Shown here one piece after another: positions 53,870 to 62,747 of a DNA stretch of 64,000 nt. Within the stretch, counting starts at the first letter, position 1, and each line of letters begins with the position of its first letter. The translations under genes and the position numbers were made by a program. The notes under the pieces are model-generated. The model did no database searches. It saw only the letters and a program-made list of their open reading frames with translations, and was not told the DNA's origin. The stretch comes from Portibacter marinus. Lineage in GTDB: Bacteria > Bacteroidota > Bacteroidia > Chitinophagales > Saprospiraceae. Where the stretch lies: the NCBI RefSeq assembly GCF_021533195.1, contig NZ_JAJNKB010000003.1, positions 62,001 through 126,000 on the forward strand, in the 5' to 3' direction.

Positions 53870-53960
53870 CCACTAAAGCGACAAGTCCAAAAACACATGA
53901 GCATTGAACTGAAAAGCCGAAATGTATATCACCACTAAAGTGACAACTCCAAAAATGCAT
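53870..53960. repeat. Two imperfect 29-bp direct repeats downstream of the DoxX-like gene
   Basis: CCACTAAAGCGACAAGTCCA... at 53870-53898 and CCACTAAAGTGACAACTCCA... at 53932-53960, period 62 bp, 25 of 29 positions identical by eye. They sit in the convergent gap before prs and are not part of any gene. Confidence 0.75.
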
Positions 53961-53991
53961 ATCCCCTGAACCAATACTTGCTAAGTACATT

Positions 53992-54921
53992 CTAGTCCAC
54001 AAACAATGCCGCGATGGACCGATATTCATGAGTGTTACGAATGGCCTTGGCAAACAATTGAGCACAACTCAAAACCTTAATCTTTGCTGTCTTTTTCTTC
54101 AACGGAAGGGTGTCACAAACAATCAACTGTTGCAACTGTGATTTCTCGATGTTCTCGTATGCCTTTCCTGATAGTACCGCATGTGTACAAAGCGCCTTTA
54201 CACTTTTAGCACCCTTCGCCATCAAGACATCTGCTGCTTTACACAGGGTTCCTGCAGTATCCGCCATATCATCCACTAAAATTACATCCGATCCTTTAAC
54301 ATCTCCTATTACCGTCATAGAAGCAACCTCATTGGCACGTCTTCTTTCCTTGTCACAAATCACCAAGTCCTTTTCAAAGTATTTTGCAAATGTTCGAGCT
54401 CGTTTAACACCGCCTACGTCAGGAGATGCAAAAATCACATTGTCTAATCCCTGATTTTTCAAGTAGGGAATAAAAATTGCCTCTGACCTTAAGTGATCTA
54501 CTGGAATATCGAAAAATCCCTGAATCTGATCGGCATGCAAATCCATCGTGATGACCCTATTCACACCTGCTGTTTCTAAAATATTGGCTATCATCTTGGC
54601 AGAAATAGGCACTCTGGGTTTGTCTTTACGATCCTGTCTGGCGTATCCAAAATAGGGAATGACCGCCGTAATATATCCTGCTGAAGCCCTTTTAGCTGAA
54701 TCGATCAATAATAAAAGTTCCAACAAGTTGTCAGCAGGAGCAAAAGTCGATTGAATGAAAAATACCGAAGCACCCCTAACTGATTCCTCAATGATGGTCT
54801 GCATTTCGCCATCACTAAATTTATTGACCGTTAATTTTCCGAGCGGATAACCATAAAAGTCCGCAATGGGCTCTGCTATGTATTTAGAATTGGTCCCGGA
54901 AAATAATTTAACCTCTTTCAT
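53992..54921 (-). CDS. prs: Ribose-phosphate pyrophosphokinase (PRPP synthase)
   Basis: 309 aa class I enzyme making PRPP from ribose-5-phosphate and ATP. SGTNSKYIAEPIADFYGYPLG start; the divalent-cation region ITMDLHADQIQGFF (about 125); the PRPP loop VILVDDMADTAGTLCKAA (about 214). KRRRANEVASM is the flexible loop. Single gene with a promoter box at 54955-54962. Confidence 0.95.
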   Translation of the reverse strand: MKEVKLFSGTNSKYIAEPIADFYGYPLGKLTVNKFSDGEMQTIIEESVRGASVFFIQSTFAPADNLLELLLLIDSAKRASAGYITAVIPYFGYARQDRKDKPRVPISAKMIANILETAGVNRVITMDLHADQIQGFFDIPVDHLRSEAIFIPYLKNQGLDNVIFASPDVGGVKRARTFAKYFEKDLVICDKERRRANEVASMTVIGDVKGSDVILVDDMADTAGTLCKAADVLMAKGAKSVKALCTHAVLSGKAYENIEKSQLQQLIVCDTLPLKKKTAKIKVLSCAQLFAKAIRNTHEYRSIAALFVD

Positions 54922-54954
54922 TGGATTCTTCGTATTATTATCACTTCAGGTCGG

Positions 54955-54962
54955 CAAATTTA
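54955..54962 (-). promoter_or_regulatory. -7 box of prs
   Basis: TAAATTTG on the minus strand, exact TAnnTTTG match, 34 nt upstream of the start. Confidence 0.5.
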
Positions 54963-55003
54963 TAAATTATTACCTTAAATCGCGCAGACCGTCGAAAGAT
55001 TGA

Positions 55004-55011
55004 TAAATTTG
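55004..55011 (+). promoter_or_regulatory. -7 box of the dipeptidase gene
   Basis: TAAATTTG, exact TAnnTTTG match, 23 nt upstream of the start. With the prs box it makes a compact divergent promoter region. Confidence 0.5.
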
Positions 55012-55033
55012 AAAAGCTAAAACTACTGTTGTA

Positions 55034-56323
55034 ATGAAAAAGTTATTACTAGCGGGCATTCTCGCTACCGCTCTAATTTCATGTACTACCAAATCAAAAG
55101 TACCATTAAATGACGAGGCTCCGGTAATGAGTCAGTCAACATCCACTACATCCACTTCGGGCCAGGCACCATCGATCCAGGAGAAAGCTAACCAATTGGC
55201 TCAGAAATATATCATTACCGATGGCCATGTTGATTTGCCATACCGCCTGAAAATTAAAAACTTCCGATTGGATCGAGAATATCTGGGCATTCCCATTGAA
55301 ACTGATGAGGGAGATTTTGACTTCAAAAGAGCTAAGGAAGGAGGTCTTGATGCTCCATTTATGAGTATCTATATTCCCGCTTCTTACCAGGATGGAAGAG
55401 CAAAAAATCTGGCTGATACCCTCATCGATATGGTGACAGGGATAGCTAAAGAACTGCCACAAAACTTTGCCATTGCAAAGTCACCGAGTGATGTAAAGAA
55501 GGCGGTAAAGAAAGGCCTATTGGCTTTGCCCATGGGCATGGAGAATGGTGCACCTATAGAAGGAAACCTCGAAAACGTAGGTTATTTTAAAGATAGAGGA
55601 ATCTCTTACATTACACTTACGCACTCTAAGGACAACCACATTTGTGATTCCAGCTACGATACTACTGGTACCTGGGGTGGCCTCAGTCCATTTGGTTATG
55701 AAGTGGTTGAAGAAATGAATAAAAAAGGGATTATGGTCGACATTTCACATGTATCGGATAACACCTTTTATCAGGTCATGAAAACAACAAAAGTTCCGGC
55801 TATTGCTTCGCATTCTTCATGTCGGAAATTTACTCCTGGATTCGAAAGAAATATGTCTGATGAAATGATTGCTGAACTGGGAAAAAATGGAGGAGTAATT
55901 ATGATCAATTTTGGTTCTACTTTCTTAGATGGAAAAGTTGCTGACGAACGCAATGCCAGTAGAGAACGACTAAGTGCCCTTTTAGAAGAAAAGGGCTTAG
56001 AATACGGGGATGATGAAGCCCGGTCTGTCATTGAAGCCTATTATAAAGAGCATCCATTGGTGTTTTCTGACGTACAAATGGTAGCAGATCACATCGATAA
56101 TGTTGTCAAAATTGCTGGAGTAGACCATGTCGGCTTTGGCTCCGATTATGATGGTGTTGGAGATTCTTTGCCAACAGGTCTAAAGGATGTTTCTGAGTAT
56201 CCTAACCTGATTGCTGAATTACTGAGAAGAGGTTATTCAGAGGAGGATATTGAAAAAATGTGCAGTGGCAACTTATTCAGGGTGTGGCAAAAAGTAATCG
56301 ATTACGCTGCCATGAATAATTGA
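55034..56323 (+). CDS. M19-family membrane dipeptidase (lipoprotein)
   Basis: 429 aa with lipobox LISC (Cys17), then a Ser/Thr-rich linker (SQSTSTTSTSGQ). Renal-dipeptidase fold with two zinc ions: DGHVDLPY (HxD, about 63), GMENGAPIEGN (metal-bridging Glu, about 175), DISHVSDNTF (about 237) and IASHSSCRKFTPG (about 256), and GFGSDYDGVGDS (about 373). Acts on dipeptides, including D-amino-acid or bicyclic substrates. Single gene. Confidence 0.9.
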   Translation: MKKLLLAGILATALISCTTKSKVPLNDEAPVMSQSTSTTSTSGQAPSIQEKANQLAQKYIITDGHVDLPYRLKIKNFRLDREYLGIPIETDEGDFDFKRAKEGGLDAPFMSIYIPASYQDGRAKNLADTLIDMVTGIAKELPQNFAIAKSPSDVKKAVKKGLLALPMGMENGAPIEGNLENVGYFKDRGISYITLTHSKDNHICDSSYDTTGTWGGLSPFGYEVVEEMNKKGIMVDISHVSDNTFYQVMKTTKVPAIASHSSCRKFTPGFERNMSDEMIAELGKNGGVIMINFGSTFLDGKVADERNASRERLSALLEEKGLEYGDDEARSVIEAYYKEHPLVFSDVQMVADHIDNVVKIAGVDHVGFGSDYDGVGDSLPTGLKDVSEYPNLIAELLRRGYSEEDIEKMCSGNLFRVWQKVIDYAAMNN

Positions 56324-56528
56324 CGGGTTAGATTTCATTGAAATAAGTCAGCAACCACTTTACGAAAAGATCAGTTGCAGTTTAATAAGTTGCACTGTTC
56401 TTATCATATGGCTTTTTCATCCAAAAACTTTTCAGCTCTCTGAACAATTTCATAAACTTGCACCTTCATTGATTGTAATGATGAAACTTATTATAAACGG
56501 TGACTTTCAATCAAAAAAAACGAGATAA
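56324..56528 (+). promoter_or_regulatory. Leader of the moxR-bat cluster
   Basis: Contains a weak hairpin CAGT(T)GCA/TGCACTG (56372-56397, one bulge) that could end the dipeptidase transcript, and a -7-like box TAAACTTG (56453-56460), one mismatch from TAnnTTTG. Confidence 0.3.
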
Positions 56529-57524
56529 ATGTCAGAAGTAGATATTGAATTATTGAACCAACAAATCCATCAGGCAAGTGCTTTTGTAGATGATATAAGA
56601 GAAGAAGCCTCTAAAGTCATTGTAGGTCAAATCAACATGGTCGATAGGCTTTTAATAGGACTATTGGCCAATGGACATGTATTACTGGAGGGCCTTCCGG
56701 GACTCGCTAAAACGCTATCCATTAAAACATTGGCCTCCGCCATCAATGCTTCATTCAGCAGAATCCAGTTCACTCCCGATCTTCTTCCGTCTGACATCAT
56801 CGGAACCATGATTTACAATCCTGCGAAAAGTGAATTTACGGTGAGACAAGGTCCTATTTTTGCCAACTTTATCTTAGCGGATGAGATCAATAGGGCACCG
56901 GCGAAGGTTCAATCTGCACTTTTGGAAGCCATGCAGGAAAGACAAGTTACCATCGGTAAAGACACTTTTAATCTCGATGAACCATTTCTGGTTCTTGCCA
57001 CTCAGAACCCCATTGACCAGGAAGGAACCTACCCGTTACCCGAAGCACAGGTAGATCGATTTATGCTCAAGGTCAAAGTAGGTTATCCAGACAAAGCTGA
57101 AGAAAAAGCAATAATTAGAAGGGTCATCAATGGCGAAACCACTCAAATGATTAATCCGGTAGTAGATCCAGCTAAAATTATCAAAGCCAGATCGTTGGTT
57201 AAGCAAGTGTACATGGACGAAAAGATCGAGAACTACATACTCGATATTGTGTTTGCGACCAGAAATCCTCAGCAGTATGGCTTAGATGACCTGGAAGGGC
57301 TAATCAATTATGGTGGGTCGCCTAGAGCATCGATTAATCTCGCAGTGGCATCGAAGGCCCTCGCTTTTCTAAACCGCAGAGGATATGTCATTCCTGAAGA
57401 TGTCAGAGAGATTTGCCAGGATGTTATGAGACATCGAATTGGGCTGAGCTATGAGGCAGAAGCTGAAAATATAACTCAGGAAGATGTGATTGTCAAGGTA
57501 CTTAATTCCGTAGAGGTCCCTTAA
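56529..57524 (+). CDS. moxR: MoxR-family AAA+ ATPase
   Basis: 331 aa chaperone-like ATPase. Walker A HVLLEGLPGLAKTLSIKTLA (about 51), Walker B FANFILADEINRAPAKVQSALLEAMQERQV (about 115), sensor 1 LVLATQNPIDQEGTYPLPEAQVDRFMLKV (about 156) and the C-terminal lid with GGSPRASINLAVASKALA. MoxR proteins act with VWA proteins of the same operon, here DUF58, BatA and BatB. First gene of the cluster; DUF58 follows after 3 bp. Confidence 0.93.
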   Translation: MSEVDIELLNQQIHQASAFVDDIREEASKVIVGQINMVDRLLIGLLANGHVLLEGLPGLAKTLSIKTLASAINASFSRIQFTPDLLPSDIIGTMIYNPAKSEFTVRQGPIFANFILADEINRAPAKVQSALLEAMQERQVTIGKDTFNLDEPFLVLATQNPIDQEGTYPLPEAQVDRFMLKVKVGYPDKAEEKAIIRRVINGETTQMINPVVDPAKIIKARSLVKQVYMDEKIENYILDIVFATRNPQQYGLDDLEGLINYGGSPRASINLAVASKALAFLNRRGYVIPEDVREICQDVMRHRIGLSYEAEAENITQEDVIVKVLNSVEVP

Positions 57525-57527
57525 TCC

Positions 57528-58394
57528 ATGCGTGACGTCAAAGAAATATTAAAAAAAGTCAGAAAAATTGAGATTAAGACCAAGCGTCTTAGCAAGCATC
57601 TGTTTTCCGGTGAATACCATTCAGCTTTCAAAGGACGTGGAATGTCCTTTAGCGAGGTGCGCGCTTACAATTATGGAGATGACGTCAGAAATATTGACTG
57701 GAATGTAACGGCACGTACGAATGAAGCCCATGTTAAAGTATATGAAGAAGAACGCGAATTGACCGTGATGCTTCTCATCGACGTCAGTAAGTCTTCGTTC
57801 TTTGGCACCTCTGAGCAGTTCAAAAATGACTATATCACAGAATTAGCCGCAGTCATTTCATTTTCGGCCATTACCAACAATGATAAAGTAGGCGCCATAC
57901 TGTTTACTGATCAGGTTGAAATGTATATTCCACCTAAAAAAGGAAGGCAACACATTTTGCGGATTATTCGTGAAATGATCTACTTTGAGCCCAAGAGCAA
58001 TGGCACGGATTTGAAGGAGCCACTTCAGTATCTTAACAACATCATTAAAAAAAAGAGCATTGCTTTTATCATTTCTGACTTTATTACGGACGATTACGAG
58101 GAGAGCCTTCGTGTAGCTGCAAAAAAGCATGATATTATAGGCCTCCATGTTTTTGACAGATATGAGAAAACCTTACCAAATGTAGGACTCATAAGTGTCA
58201 TAGATGCCGAGACGGGTCAAAAAAAGGTTTTGGATACTTCAAGCGAATCATTCAGAACAAAATACGAGCTGGAATTTCTGGATCGACAAGCCAGATTTCT
58301 TAAAAATTTCCAAAAGTTAGGTCTTAAGACAACAAGCATCAGTACTGACGACGATTACATAAAGGAGATGATTAAGCTTTTTAAGTCTTATTAA
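57528..58394 (+). CDS. DUF58 (VWA-like) protein
   Basis: 288 aa, soluble. The DUF58 signature GRGMSFSEVRAYNYGDDVRNIDWNVTAR is at about 40, and a VWA-like core follows with a MIDAS-type LLIDVSKSSFFGTS (about 83). No signal peptide or membrane helix, so cytoplasmic. Likely client or partner of MoxR. Stop overlaps the next ATG by one base. Confidence 0.9.
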   Translation: MRDVKEILKKVRKIEIKTKRLSKHLFSGEYHSAFKGRGMSFSEVRAYNYGDDVRNIDWNVTARTNEAHVKVYEEERELTVMLLIDVSKSSFFGTSEQFKNDYITELAAVISFSAITNNDKVGAILFTDQVEMYIPPKKGRQHILRIIREMIYFEPKSNGTDLKEPLQYLNNIIKKKSIAFIISDFITDDYEESLRVAAKKHDIIGLHVFDRYEKTLPNVGLISVIDAETGQKKVLDTSSESFRTKYELEFLDRQARFLKNFQKLGLKTTSISTDDDYIKEMIKLFKSY

Positions 58395-59434
58395 TGCCAA
58401 TGGTTTTAAGAAGTATATGCATATGGGGATTCATTTTATTCACTTTTACAGTGAGTGCACAGGAGGTGATGTTTATCACGTTTCTTCAGGACTCGGCAGC
58501 TATTGGTGAACAAGTAGATATGGTCATCACTCTGGAAGGAGACTCTGAATCCATTACGCAAATCAATCTGCAAGACCTGGAAGACATCCAGTTTTTTTCT
58601 GCAACTGCCACTCAGAAAGATTCCATTGCTCCGGAAGGTGCTGATATTAACATTACAGATTTAGGTCGATGGGAGGATTACAATGGTGATGGTATTATAA
58701 GAGGGGATGAACTAAAATGGGATGAAGTAGACCACGATGGTATTAAAACCTACAAGAATAGAATTCGAATGGCTTTCTTTGACGTCGGAATCTATGTATT
58801 TGATGGATTTAACTTTACTTACCAGAATCGTGATTATAAGACCAACAGAGTGTTGATGAAGGTCACTTTTAAAGATTACAATCTGACAGTAGTGGATTCA
58901 ACGGGTCTTGCACCTATCAAGAATATTGAGCGGGAGCCTTTAAAGATTCAAGACTTTATTCCTTACCTTCTAATGGTACTTGTCCCTGCCCTTTTACTAT
59001 ACTTTGGCTATCAGTATTGGAAGAAAAGAAAAAATGGAGAAGAGGCACCTAAAATTGAACCCATTGTATATATACCTCCAGATGTAAAGGCATTAACTAG
59101 TTTGAAGGCGTTGAGACAACAAGAATTGTGGCAAAAAGGAGAGATTAAACAATACCAGTCGGAGTTGAGTCATATCATACGTGAGTATCTGGAAGGCAGG
59201 TATGATATTCACGCACTTGAAAGTACGACGAGCGATATTATTCGATCCATTAAGGACCGCTCTTTTACGGAAACCGATCAAGTAAAACTTCGAAGAATCC
59301 TACAGATTTCGGACCTAGTTAAGTTTGCTAAGGCCAAGCCCGAGGTGAATATACATGAGGAATTTATGTACGACGCCATTGAATTTGTTCAACGAACGAG
59401 GCGTTCGCCTAATGAAAATGGAGAGGAAGAATGA
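58394..59434 (+). CDS. BatD-like single-span membrane protein with an EF-hand loop
   Basis: 346 aa. Signal peptide (SICIWGFILFTFTVSAQ), extracytoplasmic beta-rich domain (about 23-180) and one membrane helix (about 187-206), then a cytoplasmic part (about 210-346), basic near the membrane, with a helical segment LSHIIREYLEGRYDIHA. Residues 95-106 (DYNGDGIIRGDE) fit the 12-residue calcium-binding EF-hand loop. Not recognised as a named Bat protein, but its place between DUF58 and batA indicates the same complex. Stop overlaps batA by 4 nt. Confidence 0.7.
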   Translation: MPMVLRSICIWGFILFTFTVSAQEVMFITFLQDSAAIGEQVDMVITLEGDSESITQINLQDLEDIQFFSATATQKDSIAPEGADINITDLGRWEDYNGDGIIRGDELKWDEVDHDGIKTYKNRIRMAFFDVGIYVFDGFNFTYQNRDYKTNRVLMKVTFKDYNLTVVDSTGLAPIKNIEREPLKIQDFIPYLLMVLVPALLLYFGYQYWKKRKNGEEAPKIEPIVYIPPDVKALTSLKALRQQELWQKGEIKQYQSELSHIIREYLEGRYDIHALESTTSDIIRSIKDRSFTETDQVKLRRILQISDLVKFAKAKPEVNIHEEFMYDAIEFVQRTRRSPNENGEEE

Positions 59435-60432
59435 TTGGATTATTGAGAAATATTAATTTTGAAAATCCAGAGTTTTTTTTATTGCTGGTTGCGATTCCTT
59501 TTTTGATTTGGTGGCAGATCAGCAAGGCTGAACAAACCAGCCTGACCATTTCCAGTATCTCCAGAATGGATACACCTTTTTCTCTTAGAGCAGCTATTGT
59601 TCCCTTTATTCCATGGTTTCGGATAGCAGCGTTATTTTTTATGATCATAGCTTTAGCCAGGCCACAATTGACCTTGAAAGAGGAAGAAGTAAAAGCCGAG
59701 GGAATAGACATCATGATGTCCATTGATCTTTCGACCAGCATGTTAACACGTGACTTCAATCCTGATCGGATCAGTGTTACGAAGGAAGTGGCTGCAGATT
59801 TTGTCGATAAGAGAGAATATGATCGGATAGGATTAACCGTATTTGCCGAGGAAAGCTTCACACAGTGTCCATTGACCACAGATCATAGAATTGTAAAGGA
59901 TTTTCTTGCCAATTTACAGTGCGGTTTACTGGCAGATGGGACAGCGATCGGCATGGGCTTAGCCACTGCTGTTAATCGGATTAAGGACATTCCTTCGGCC
60001 AGTAAAGTGATCATATTATTGACGGATGGTGTGAATAATTCGGGTTATATCACGCCTTTGACCGCAGCAGAAATAGCCAAAGAATTTGGTATAAAGGTAT
60101 ATACCATAGGTGTTGGATCTAATAAAAATGCCATGGGTCCCACCAGCATCCGAAGGGATGGCACCATTATGTTTGGGATGACCCGAGGCAGGATAGATGA
60201 AGAGCTTTTGAAGGAAATTTCTGAAATGACCGGGGGCCAATATTTCAGGGCTGCGGATGAAGCTTCACTGGCTGAGATTTACGATCAAATAGATCGCCTG
60301 GAGAAGACTGAGATTGAAGTCAATGTTTTCAGACGATATAGTGAGGAGTTCCGATTCTTCTTTCTTATTGGTCTGGGGCTCATTTTACTTGAGGTAATTT
60401 TGCGATTCACCATTCTAAGAACGATACCATAG
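59431..60432 (+). CDS. batA: BatA: VWA-domain membrane protein
   Basis: 333 aa. Hydrophobic segments near 10-30 and 50-70, then a VWA domain with the MIDAS DxSxS in IMMSIDLSTSMLTRDF (about 94), T in the LADGTAIGMGLATA loop, and D in ILLTDGVNNSG. A final membrane helix is near 307-330 (FRFFFLIGLGLILLEVIL), leaving the VWA domain on the periplasmic side. Metal-dependent protein-protein interactions in Bat complexes are proposed for aerotolerance. Confidence 0.88.
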   Translation: MIGLLRNINFENPEFFLLLVAIPFLIWWQISKAEQTSLTISSISRMDTPFSLRAAIVPFIPWFRIAALFFMIIALARPQLTLKEEEVKAEGIDIMMSIDLSTSMLTRDFNPDRISVTKEVAADFVDKREYDRIGLTVFAEESFTQCPLTTDHRIVKDFLANLQCGLLADGTAIGMGLATAVNRIKDIPSASKVIILLTDGVNNSGYITPLTAAEIAKEFGIKVYTIGVGSNKNAMGPTSIRRDGTIMFGMTRGRIDEELLKEISEMTGGQYFRAADEASLAEIYDQIDRLEKTEIEVNVFRRYSEEFRFFFLIGLGLILLEVILRFTILRTIP

Positions 60433-60435
60433 GCA

Positions 60436-61440
60436 GTGTTTAGATTTGAAGACATATCATATTTATATTTATTGATCGGCATTCCCGTATTGTTGCTTTT
60501 ATTTTATGTATCGTATCAATGGCGGAATAGAAGATTGGACAAATTATTAAAAGCCGGTTTGCAACCGTCCATACTCGGTCACATTTCCAATATCCGCCGA
60601 AGAACAAAACAGTTGCTACTCTTGCTGGTCTTATTGTTTCTCGCCTTTGCCGGTGCCAATCCACAATGGGGGAATAAAAAGGCAAAGGTCATGGCGAAAA
60701 GTGCTGATATCTTCTTGTTATTAGACATTTCACAATCGATGATGGCGCAGGATATCTCACCCAATAGACTGGAACGCGCTAAACGATTTGCGGAAAACCT
60801 CGTCAATGGTCTTAGAGGCAACCGAATAGGCTTGGTATTATTCGCCGGGGAAGCCTATCTACAAATGCCTTTAACCAGCGACTACGCAGCAACTTCATTA
60901 TTTCTTAGAACTGCAAATACAGATTTGGCCGGAACACAGGGAACAGTAATCGGAGAAGCCATTGAATTGGCAAATAAAGCATATGAGGAGGATAATAATC
61001 ATCACAAAATGATGATTATTATTTCAGATGGAGAGGATCATGATGAGAATGCATTAGCTAAAGCTGAGGATGTGTATGATGAGGGCGTAGTGGTATACAC
61101 AATAGGCGTCGGTACTCCGGAAGGCGATTTTATTCCTTATACTAATGCTAATGGAGCAAGCGATTTTAAGAGAGATGATTCTGGAAAATTAATTAAATCT
61201 CAGTTTAATGAGGAGCTTTTGGTCAATGTTGCAGATGAAGGAGGAGGGAAGTACTACCCTTTATTGGCAGGCCAACAGATTATTGATGATTTAGAGATAG
61301 AATTGGAGAAACTGGATAAAAGGGAAATAGAGCAGAAATCTTTCACTGATTACGCGAGCTATTTCCAATATTTCCTTTTTGCGGCAATTATTCTTTTAAT
61401 CATTGAGTTTTTACTACCAGAAAGAAAAACAAAGGCTTGA
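60436..61440 (+). CDS. batB: BatB: VWA-domain membrane protein
   Basis: 334 aa, GTG start directly after batA. Two N-terminal membrane helices (about 8-27 and 58-73), MIDAS DxSxS in LLLDISQSMMAQDI (about 95), ISDGEDHDENA (about 196) and a C-terminal helix (about 307-325, YFLFAAIILLIIEFLLP). Paralogue of BatA with the same topology. 31 bp before batC. Confidence 0.88.
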   Translation: MFRFEDISYLYLLIGIPVLLLLFYVSYQWRNRRLDKLLKAGLQPSILGHISNIRRRTKQLLLLLVLLFLAFAGANPQWGNKKAKVMAKSADIFLLLDISQSMMAQDISPNRLERAKRFAENLVNGLRGNRIGLVLFAGEAYLQMPLTSDYAATSLFLRTANTDLAGTQGTVIGEAIELANKAYEEDNNHHKMMIIISDGEDHDENALAKAEDVYDEGVVVYTIGVGTPEGDFIPYTNANGASDFKRDDSGKLIKSQFNEELLVNVADEGGGKYYPLLAGQQIIDDLEIELEKLDKREIEQKSFTDYASYFQYFLFAAIILLIIEFLLPERKTKA

Positions 61441-61471
61441 CATTGAGCGTATTAATTATAAATTTTGACCT

Positions 61472-62188
61472 ATGAAATATCTTTTGATGGTTGTGATGTT
61501 AGGATACGGGGTTTCGAATGCCCAGACTGCTCATCAGTTATTGAGAGATGGGGACAAGGCCTATGTTGAGGGAGATTATTCGAAAGCGGAAGAGGAATAC
61601 AGAAGAGCTTTGGAAGAAAAGAAAGCATATCAGGGTAACTATAATCTGGGGAACTCCATATACCAACAGGAGCGTTACGACGAAGCAATAGAAAAATACA
61701 AATCTGCTCTTAGTAACGCAAAGAGCGATGAACAGAAAAACCAGGCTTATTATAATCTTGGCAATGCTTATGCAAAGAAAGGTGAACTCAAAGAAGCCAT
61801 CGATTCTTACAAAGAAGCATTAAAACTCAATCCTGATGACATAGAAACAAAGAATAATCTTCAACAAATGATTCTTCAGAAGATGCAGCAAGAGCAACAA
61901 CAGCAACAACAGCAAAGCGACCAGGACAATCAAGAAGAAAATGAAGATCAGAAACAGGATCAGCAACAAGAGGGTCAAAGTGACAATGAAGAACAAACAC
62001 AGCAGCAACAACCTGACGAACAGAACATTAATAATGAAGAGTCTTTGCAAGAACAGGAAGCTCCTGAAGATTTAAGTAAGGAAGACGCAGAAAAGCTATT
62101 GGAGATCATTGAAAATGAAGAGAAAAAAGTTCAGGAAAAAATGAGAAAACAAGGAGGTAATAAAAAGAAACCCAAAAAGGATTGGTGA
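61472..62188 (+). CDS. batC: BatC: TPR protein with Gln/Glu-rich linker
   Basis: 238 aa. Signal peptide (LLMVVMLGYGVSNAQ), then three TPR units (GDYSKAEEEYRRALEE, ERYDEAIEKYKSALS, GELKEAIDSYKEALKLNPDD; about 33-125), then a low-complexity Q/E/D/N-rich region (about 135-195) and a lysine-rich end. TPR repeats probably scaffold the Bat VWA proteins. The run of CAA/CAG and GAA codons at about 61880-62060 is the DNA origin of the linker. Confidence 0.87.
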   Translation: MKYLLMVVMLGYGVSNAQTAHQLLRDGDKAYVEGDYSKAEEEYRRALEEKKAYQGNYNLGNSIYQQERYDEAIEKYKSALSNAKSDEQKNQAYYNLGNAYAKKGELKEAIDSYKEALKLNPDDIETKNNLQQMILQKMQQEQQQQQQQSDQDNQEENEDQKQDQQQEGQSDNEEQTQQQQPDEQNINNEESLQEQEAPEDLSKEDAEKLLEIIENEEKKVQEKMRKQGGNKKKPKKDW

Positions 62189-62228
62189 TAACAAATTTGT
62201 AATTGAGACTCGGCAAAACGTATAAAAG

Positions 62229-62747
62229 ATGAGAACCATTATTACTATAATATTAATGACCATCGGATTCAGCCCACTCTGGTCGCAAGAAGGTGAAAAC
62301 ATTGACAAATACATTACCGCCATGGTAGCAAGCGATACCATATTAGAAGGCAATTCATTTGAATTCAAGATTGTCATTAGAAACCTGAAAGGTGATTTTA
62401 CACCTCCAAGTTTTTCAGATTTTGACATTGTGGGTGGACCCAACCTGTCCACCAATATGCAGTTTATCAATGGTAACATGTTCAGAGAATCTACATATAC
62501 CTATTATCTGAAAGCCCGTCAAGTTGGAGAACACTACATAGAAGAATCTTATCTGGAAATCGAAGGTGAGAACATTGAGACGGAGGCCATTCCTGTATAC
62601 ATCCTTGATAATCCAGAGCAAATTAAAAAAGAGTATAAAATCAACGGAGACACCAGGTCAGAACTGATTTTTCCTTATCCATTTGGTCGACCAGATTCAA
62701 CCATTGACCTCAAAAAGAGAAGCAAAAGAAAACTAAAAAAGATATGA
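62229..62747 (+). CDS. Single-domain BatD-like protein
   Basis: 172 aa. Signal peptide (IITIILMTIGFSPLWSQ) and one beta-sandwich domain matching the first domain of the next gene: NLKGDFTPPSFSDFDIVGGP here, NFKGNNFRPPSFKNFNVVSGP in BatD. It ends in a basic tail (DLKKRSKRKLKKI) without membrane helix. Stop overlaps batD ATG by 4 nt. Looks like a partial tandem duplicate of BatD that now stands alone. Confidence 0.75.
   Translation: MRTIITIILMTIGFSPLWSQEGENIDKYITAMVASDTILEGNSFEFKIVIRNLKGDFTPPSFSDFDIVGGPNLSTNMQFINGNMFRESTYTYYLKARQVGEHYIEESYLEIEGENIETEAIPVYILDNPEQIKKEYKINGDTRSELIFPYPFGRPDSTIDLKKRSKRKLKKI

Noticed and set aside
61870-62060. CAA/CAG-rich tract as a simple-sequence repeat element
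   Set aside because: It is in frame within batC and encodes the Gln/Glu linker, so it is explained by the protein.
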